Assembly: GCA_018714725.1 (NCBI GenBank) | Contig: DVMZ01000010.1 | Location: 1 to 9,606, forward strand | Direction of reading: 5' to 3' | DNA length: 9,606 nucleotides | DNA from: Candidatus Scatosoma pullistercoris | GTDB taxonomy: Bacteria; Bacillota; Clostridia; Christensenellales; Borkfalkiaceae | In this document: in pieces, positions 5,798-9,606 of the stretch | Position numbering within the stretch: position 1 is the first letter of the stretch | How the letters are laid out: the number at the start of each line of letters is the position of its first letter | Program-made: the position numbers and the translations under genes | The notes under the pieces: model-generated | Databases searched by the model: none | What the model saw: only the letters and a program-made list of their open reading frames with translations | Told to the model about the DNA's origin: nothing

Positions 5798-5826
5798 TTT
5801 CTTTTCTCGGAAGAATATGATAAAAT
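5798..5826 (+). promoter_or_regulatory. Putative extended -10 promoter of tig-clpP(-clpX)
   Basis: TGATAAAAT at 5818-5826 is a TGn extended -10 with one mismatch to TATAAT. A weak -35-like TTTCTT at 5798-5803 lies 17 nt upstream. The start near 5833 leaves about 100 nt to the tig ATG. The -35 regions of this and the leftward rqcH promoter are only 9 bp apart, so one regulator could affect both. No CtsR-type or CIRCE (HrcA) operator was seen nearby. Confidence 0.5.
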
Positions 5827-5832
5827 GTAGCT

Positions 5833-5934
5833 TGCACGGCGGAGAAGCCGTCGGGCGGGCTTCCGGAAATTGTCCGGGCGGAACCGCCGGAAAAAGAAGA
5901 AGTATTTTTAGGATTTTTTAGGAGAAATCATAGT
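5833..5934 (+). other. 5' leader of tig with small hairpins
   Basis: ACGGC/GCCGT (5836-5840 and 5847-5851) and TTCCGG/CCGGAA (5861-5866 and 5887-5892) can form hairpins. An unstructured A/T-rich stretch follows, with AGGAG at 5920-5924, 10 nt before the tig ATG. No known regulatory RNA class is recognised. Confidence 0.35.
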
Positions 5935-7242
5935 ATGAAGTACACAACAGAAGCGGCTGAAAAGAGCACGGTGAAAATCACCATGGAATTTGACGGAAAC
6001 GAATGGAAAGACGCCATCAACAAGGCGTATCTGAAAACGAGGGGCAGATTTGCCGTCAACGGTTTCCGCAAGGGCAAGGCGCCCCGGAACGTCATCGAGC
6101 ACGCTTACGGAAAGGGCGTATTCTACGAAGAGGGGCTGAACATTCTCTTCTCCGAAAATTACGGAAAAATTCTCGAAGAGAAGGCCGAGGAATTCACGGC
6201 GGTGGGCGATCCCGAGCTTTCCGTCGAGGACATTTCCGACGATAAAGTGGTGCTGACGGCCGTGACGCCCGTCCGGCCCGACGTCAAGATCGGTTGCTAC
6301 AAAGGTATGAAAATCAGGGAGTTTGCGTATACTGTAAAGGATGCCGACGTCGACGCCGACCTTCAGCGCCTGCGCGAGCGCAACGCCCGTAAAATTCCCG
6401 TCACCGATCGTGCGGCGGAGAAGGGCGACATCGCCAACATCGATTTCGTCGGCACGGTGGACGGCGTCAAGTTCGACGGCGGCGAAGCGGAGAAATTCGA
6501 TCTGACGCTGGGCAGCGGACAGTTTATTCCCGGCTTTGAAGATCAGGTCATCGGCATGAAGATCGGGGAGAAGAAGGACGTCAACGTGAAATTCCCCGAC
6601 AATTATCAGGCGGAGAACCTCAAGGGCAAGGACGCGGTGTTTGCCGTGACGCTCAATTCGCTGCAGGGCAAGGAACTGCCCGAGCTCACCGACGCTTTCA
6701 TCAAGGACGCGACGGGCAGCGAGACGGTGGAAGCCTATAAGGCGAAGGTCAGAGAACGCCTCGGAAAACAAGCGGAAAAGAATTCGATCGACGCGACGGA
6801 GAACAGCATTCTCGACGCTATCACCGCCACCGCCGAAGCGGAAATCCCGCAGGCGATGATCGACCGCGAAGTGGACGGACTCGTGCAGAAGTTTGAATAT
6901 CAGCTGATGTATCAGGGTCTGAAACTGCAGGATTACCTCGATTTCATCAAGGTGTCCATGGCCGATTTCAGAAAGAATTACGAGGAGCAGGCGAGAAAGG
7001 ACGTGCTCAATCAGCTGGTGATTTCCAAGCTCATCAAGGACGAGAAGATCGAAGCCACCGAAGAGGAAGTGGAGGCGAAGATCGCCGAACAGGCCGCTTC
7101 CGTAGACAAGACGGCGGAAGAATACAAAAAGACCATGGATCCCAGACAGTACGATTATATCCGGAGCGACATCGTCGTCACCAAGTTGTTCGACTTCCTC
7201 AAAGCGAACAACGAAATGTATGTGGAGGAAAATAAGGAATGA
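5935..7242 (+). CDS. tig: Trigger factor (ribosome-associated chaperone and peptidyl-prolyl isomerase)
   Basis: The 435-residue product has the family's usual length and three-part layout. The N-terminal ribosome-binding domain carries the signature GFRKGKAP (43-50), which docks at the exit tunnel through ribosomal protein uL23. An FKBP-type isomerase domain spans about 163-243, with the FVGTVDGVKFDGG and GSGQFIPGFEDQVIGM stretches. The C-terminal helical arm region (about 250-430) forms the chaperone cradle and is rich in Lys and Glu. The protein shields nascent chains in the cytoplasm as they leave the ribosome. The ATG is preceded by AGGAG with 10-nt spacing. The stop codon overlaps the clpP start (ATGA), indicating translational coupling. 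It is first in the rightward tig-clpP-clpX cluster, a common order in bacteria. Confidence 0.97.
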   Translation: MKYTTEAAEKSTVKITMEFDGNEWKDAINKAYLKTRGRFAVNGFRKGKAPRNVIEHAYGKGVFYEEGLNILFSENYGKILEEKAEEFTAVGDPELSVEDISDDKVVLTAVTPVRPDVKIGCYKGMKIREFAYTVKDADVDADLQRLRERNARKIPVTDRAAEKGDIANIDFVGTVDGVKFDGGEAEKFDLTLGSGQFIPGFEDQVIGMKIGEKKDVNVKFPDNYQAENLKGKDAVFAVTLNSLQGKELPELTDAFIKDATGSETVEAYKAKVRERLGKQAEKNSIDATENSILDAITATAEAEIPQAMIDREVDGLVQKFEYQLMYQGLKLQDYLDFIKVSMADFRKNYEEQARKDVLNQLVISKLIKDEKIEATEEEVEAKIAEQAASVDKTAEEYKKTMDPRQYDYIRSDIVVTKLFDFLKANNEMYVEENKE

Positions 7243-7832
7243 ACGAAAAAAATATTCTGATTCCCTACGTTGTGGAACGGACGAGTACGGGCGAGCGCTC
7301 GTACGACCTCTATTCCCGGCTGTTGGAGGACAGAATCGTCTTTCTGAGCGGGGAGATTGACGACGCGGTGGCGAATACGGTCGTCGCGCAGCTCATCTAC
7401 CTCGAAGGGAAGGAACCGGGAAAAGACATCAATCTGTATATCAATTCCCCGGGCGGCTCCGTTTCGGCGGGCATGGCAATCTACGATACGATGAACTACG
7501 TCAAGTGCGACGTTTCCACCATCTGTATCGGCCTCGCCGCTTCCATGGGTGCCTTCCTTCTGTCCAGCGGGACGAAGGGCAAACGGTTTGCCCTGCCCAA
7601 TTCGGAGATCATGATTCACCAGCCTCTGGGCGGCGCTCAGGGCCAGGCGAGCGATATCAAGATTCAGGCGGAGCACATACTTCGCACCAAGGCGAAGATG
7701 AACCGCATTCTCTCCGAGAACACGGGCAAAGACCTCGCCACGATCGAACGGGACACCGACCGCGACAACTACATGTCGGCGGAAGAGGCGCGGATTTACG
7801 GACTTATCGATAAAGTATTTGTCAGACGCTGA
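7239..7832 (+). CDS. clpP: ATP-dependent Clp protease proteolytic subunit ClpP
   Basis: The 197-residue product is a full-length ClpP serine peptidase, which assembles into a double heptameric barrel and degrades polypeptides fed by ClpX or ClpC. The catalytic triad is visible: Ser102 in GLAASMGAF, His127 in MIHQPLGG and Asp176 in DRDNYMSAEEA, with the 25- and 49-residue spacings known from E. coli ClpP. The oxyanion/strand motif NSPGGSVSAGMAIYD (69-83) is intact. The N-terminus begins LIPYVVERTSTGERSYDLYSRLL, the usual axial-loop and IPYVVE region. Its ATG lies inside the end of tig (ATGA overlap), and GGAGGAAAATAAGGA provides the ribosome binding region within tig. Downstream, two hairpins separate it from clpX, so clpP and clpX may not be made in equal amounts. 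Confidence 0.97.
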   Translation: MNEKNILIPYVVERTSTGERSYDLYSRLLEDRIVFLSGEIDDAVANTVVAQLIYLEGKEPGKDINLYINSPGGSVSAGMAIYDTMNYVKCDVSTICIGLAASMGAFLLSSGTKGKRFALPNSEIMIHQPLGGAQGQASDIKIQAEHILRTKAKMNRILSENTGKDLATIERDTDRDNYMSAEEARIYGLIDKVFVRR

Positions 7833-7837
7833 ACATT

Positions 7838-7862
7838 TTCCGCCCGGTTTTTGGGCGGGAAC
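7838..7862 (+). other. Hairpin just after the clpP stop codon
   Basis: TTCCGCCC (7838-7845) can pair with GGGCGGGAA (7853-7861) with one bulged G, around a T-rich loop. It starts 6 nt after the clpP stop and has no T-run after it. It may protect the 3' end of a processed tig-clpP mRNA rather than terminate transcription. Confidence 0.5.
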
Positions 7863-7896
7863 TGAGGCGGCGGGCGATACGGACATACGAAAATAT

Positions 7897-7938
7897 TCTC
7901 GCGCGACGTCCCCGGCCGGGGCTTTGCGCGAGATTTTT
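7897..7938 (+). terminator. Internal terminator-like hairpin between clpP and clpX
   Basis: TCTCGCGC (7897-7904) pairs perfectly with GCGCGAGA (7926-7933). Inside lies the palindrome CCCCGGCCGGGG (7910-7921), which can form its own stem. Five T residues follow directly (7934-7938). This has the parts of an intrinsic terminator, though the stem is interrupted and the T-run short, so partial read-through is likely. No promoter was recognised between it and clpX. Confidence 0.6.
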
Positions 7939-8003
7939 CAACCGGAGCAAACGGGTTCACCGGGCGCGAGCCGGGACCAAATGCGATTTTTGGGAGTGTG
8001 ACT

Positions 8004-9242
8004 ATGGAAAAATACGAACAGCATTGTTCTTTCTGCGGAAAATCGAAAGACGAAGTGCGGCGGCTGATTGCGGGGCCGGACGGCGTGTTCATCTGCGACG
8101 ACTGCGTCGAGATCTGCAAGGCGATGGTGGACGAGACCAACGAAAAGGATAAAGCCGTCGAAGTGCCTTTGAAAAAGCCCGCCGAAATCAAGGAAGAACT
8201 GGACAAATACATCGTCGGCCAGGACAAGGCGAAAAAAGTGCTTTCCGTCGCGGTGTACAATCATTACAAGCGCATCAATTCTCTTCTGAAAGCCAAAAAG
8301 GCGGACGACGGAGTGGAGATCGAAAAGAGCAATATTCTTCTGCTGGGGCCCACGGGCTGCGGCAAGACGTTGCTCGCGCGGACGCTGGCGAAAATTCTCA
8401 ACGTGCCGTTTGCGACCAGCGACGCCACCACGCTCACGGAGGCGGGGTACGTCGGCGAGGACGTGGAGAATATTCTGCTCAAACTCATTCAGAATGCCGA
8501 CTATGACATCGAGCGCGCGCAGCGGGGGATCATCTATATCGACGAAATCGACAAGATCGCGCGCAAGAGCGAAAACGTCTCGATCACGCGCGACGTATCG
8601 GGCGAGGGAGTGCAGCAGGCGCTTCTGAAAATCATCGAGAGCACGGTGGCTTCCGTGCCCCCGCAGGGCGGCAGAAAGCACCCGCAGCAGGAATGTCTGC
8701 GCATCGATACGACCAATATCCTGTTTATCTGCGGCGGCGCGTTTGTCGGGCTGGATAAAATCGTCGCGTCGAGAAAGGACGACACCACGCTGGGATTCGG
8801 CGGGAAGGTGAAGCTGGGCTCGGACGAAGTGGATTATTCGGTGCTCGACGACGTGAAGCCTCAGGACCTTACGAAATTCGGGCTGATTCCGGAGTTTGTG
8901 GGCCGGCTTCCGATCGTGGTCAATCTCGACCCGTTGGGCGAGGACGCGCTGGTCAAGATTCTGACCGAGCCGAAGAACGCGATTATCAAACAATACCAGA
9001 AACTGGTCGGTTTTGACGGCGTGAAGCTGACGGTGGAGGAGGACGCGGTGCGTGAGATTGCGCAGACGGCGATCCGTTTGAAAACGGGCGCGCGGGGCCT
9101 TCGGACCATCATTGAAGGACTGATGACGGACGTGATGTATCAGATCCCGTCCGAGGACGACGTGGAAGAAGTGGTCATCACCAAGGAATGTCTGACGGAC
9201 GGCGCAAAGCCCCGGTTGATTTATAAGAAAAAATCCGCATAA
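8004..9242 (+). CDS. clpX: ATP-dependent Clp protease ATP-binding subunit ClpX
   Basis: The ATG at 8004 is preferred over the in-frame GTG at 7998 because GGGAG (7992-7996) then has 7-nt spacing. The product is 412 residues, normal for ClpX. It opens with the zinc-binding domain (Cys8, Cys11, Cys31, Cys34). The AAA+ unfoldase module follows: Walker A GPTGCGKT (115-122), pore loop GYVG (148-151), Walker B IIYIDEID (176-183), RKH loop (224-226), the ClpP-docking LGF tripeptide (263-265), arginine finger region GRLP (300-303) and sensor 2 GARGLR (362-367). As a hexamer it recognises tagged or misfolded substrates, unfolds them with ATP and threads them into ClpP. It ends before a strong terminator. 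A hairpin with a T-run separates it from clpP. All key residues appear intact. Confidence 0.97.
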   Translation: MEKYEQHCSFCGKSKDEVRRLIAGPDGVFICDDCVEICKAMVDETNEKDKAVEVPLKKPAEIKEELDKYIVGQDKAKKVLSVAVYNHYKRINSLLKAKKADDGVEIEKSNILLLGPTGCGKTLLARTLAKILNVPFATSDATTLTEAGYVGEDVENILLKLIQNADYDIERAQRGIIYIDEIDKIARKSENVSITRDVSGEGVQQALLKIIESTVASVPPQGGRKHPQQECLRIDTTNILFICGGAFVGLDKIVASRKDDTTLGFGGKVKLGSDEVDYSVLDDVKPQDLTKFGLIPEFVGRLPIVVNLDPLGEDALVKILTEPKNAIIKQYQKLVGFDGVKLTVEEDAVREIAQTAIRLKTGARGLRTIIEGLMTDVMYQIPSEDDVEEVVITKECLTDGAKPRLIYKKKSA

Positions 9243-9257
9243 TTGTATATAATCTCT

Positions 9258-9288
9258 CCCCGCCGGCGACGCCGGCGGGGAACTTTTT
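9258..9288 (+). terminator. Intrinsic terminator of clpX
   Basis: CCCCGCCGGC (9258-9267) pairs perfectly with GCCGGCGGGG (9271-9280) around a 3-nt loop. Five T residues follow at 9284-9288. It starts 15 nt after the clpX stop and closes the tig-clpP-clpX cluster. Confidence 0.9.
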
Positions 9289-9320
9289 GCCTCTACGTTT
9301 TTCCGACTGTCTGTAACCGC

Positions 9321-9413
9321 GGGTCAAGGGGCAAGCCCCTTGCAGGTGCAGGGCGGAGCCCGCGGAATCCTTGCCGCAAGGCACCCGGCGCAGCCGCTTC
9401 CGAACCCTGAAAA
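9321..9413. repeat. Multi-hairpin intergenic repeat, copy A1
   Basis: This element of about 93 nt recurs at 9513-9606, with 69 identical bases at its right end (9345-9413 equals 9538-9606). It can fold as CAAGGGGC/GCCCCTTG (9325-9332 and 9335-9342). Next comes an outer stem GGTGC/GCACC enclosing two small hairpins (GGGC-GGA-GCCC and CCTTG-CCG-CAAGG), then GGC-GCA-GCC, with GGGT/ACCC able to close the whole. No coding capacity or T-run suggests a gene or terminator. It resembles a REP-like palindromic element, but I cannot name the family. Confidence 0.8.
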
Positions 9414-9504
9414 GCAAGCCGGACGGCTTGCGTTATTTATTGCCGGCAGGCAATCCCCGCCGCCAGGCGTAACCGAACTCCATAAAGCAAGCCGGACGGC
9501 TTGC
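9414..9504. repeat. Short hairpin repeats B1 and B2 with a third hairpin between them
   Basis: An 18-nt hairpin with stem GCAAGCC/GGCTTGC and loop GGAC occurs at 9414-9431 and, identically, at 9487-9504; both follow an AAA. Between them ATTGCC-GGCA-GGCAAT (9439-9454) forms another perfect 6-bp hairpin. B1 abuts the end of A1 directly, suggesting that A and B are modules of one composite repeat. Confidence 0.8.
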
Positions 9505-9512
9505 GCAATCCC

Positions 9513-9606
9513 GGGTCAAGGGACGATGTCCCTTGCGGGTGCAGGGCGGAGCCCGCGGAATCCTTGCCGCAAGGCACCCGGCGCAGCCGCTTCCGAACCC
9601 TGAAAA
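9513..9606. repeat. Multi-hairpin intergenic repeat, copy A2 (reaches the right edge)
   Basis: This second copy of the A element differs from A1 mainly in its first stem, CAAGGGAC/GTCCCTTG with loop GAT. A G-C pair has become an A-T pair and the loop has changed, while the stem is preserved. Its inner stem is longer than in A1 (CGGGTGC/GCACCCG). It ends with CTGAAAA at the window edge, exactly where A1 is followed by the B hairpin, so the array probably continues beyond the window. Confidence 0.8.

Noticed and set aside
5753..5934. CtsR or CIRCE heat-shock operators upstream of tig
   Set aside because: Neither the GGTCAAA-type CtsR repeat nor the TTAGCACTC/GAGTGCTAA inverted repeat was found when reading both strands.
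7938..8993. Leftward open frame of 351 codons antisense to clpX
   Set aside because: ClpX on the plus strand has every expected motif; the antisense frame has no recognisable domain or ribosome binding site.
9340..9603. Rightward open frame of 87 codons through the right-end repeats
   Set aside because: It is composed almost wholly of the repeated hairpin modules and has no ribosome binding site, so the repeats explain it better than a gene does.
9321..9606. CRISPR array
   Set aside because: The repeats are long, composed of several hairpins and irregularly spaced, with shared rather than unique intervening modules, and no cas gene is present.

Overview
The window looks like a chromosomal segment of a fairly GC-rich Clostridia-type member of the Bacillota. 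The basis is indirect. AGGAGG-like ribosome binding sites precede most genes, TTGACA/TATAAT promoters stand out as AT-rich islands, and an RqcH/NFACT gene sits next to tig-clpP-clpX. No rRNA or tRNA gene, transposase, integrase or CRISPR array was seen.

Left part (1-2640): position 1 cuts through the start of a leftward MATE-family efflux gene; only its first 32 codons are present. Divergent from it are two rightward tandem paralogues (397-1194 and 1565-2494) encoding multi-span membrane proteins that resemble the Pfam family ABC_trans_CmpB (PF06541). Each carries a long, unrelated, charged, low-complexity N-terminal extension. A perfect 15-bp hairpin sits just in front of the second gene's ribosome binding site.

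Middle part (2596-5417, leftward): rqcH lies upstream of an uncharacterised lipoprotein gene. The lipoprotein gene has its own consensus sigma-A promoter, a structured-looking leader of about 120 nt and a strong intrinsic terminator. Between the two genes the rqcH sense strand is an unusually pyrimidine-rich tract.

Right part (5431-9606): back-to-back promoters drive rqcH to the left and tig-clpP-clpX to the right. Trigger factor (nascent-chain folding), ClpP (peptidase) and ClpX (unfoldase) are thus divergent from RqcH, which in Bacillus subtilis adds alanine tails that direct stalled nascent chains to ClpXP. The locus reads as a nascent-chain quality-control neighbourhood. tig and clpP overlap by 4 nt. 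clpX is separated from clpP by 171 nt holding a hairpin followed by five T residues, a candidate partial terminator. After the clpX terminator the window ends in an array of GC-rich hairpin repeats. It includes two near-identical copies of a roughly 93-nt multi-hairpin element in which one stem pair differs by a compensatory change. This is the least explained structure in the window.
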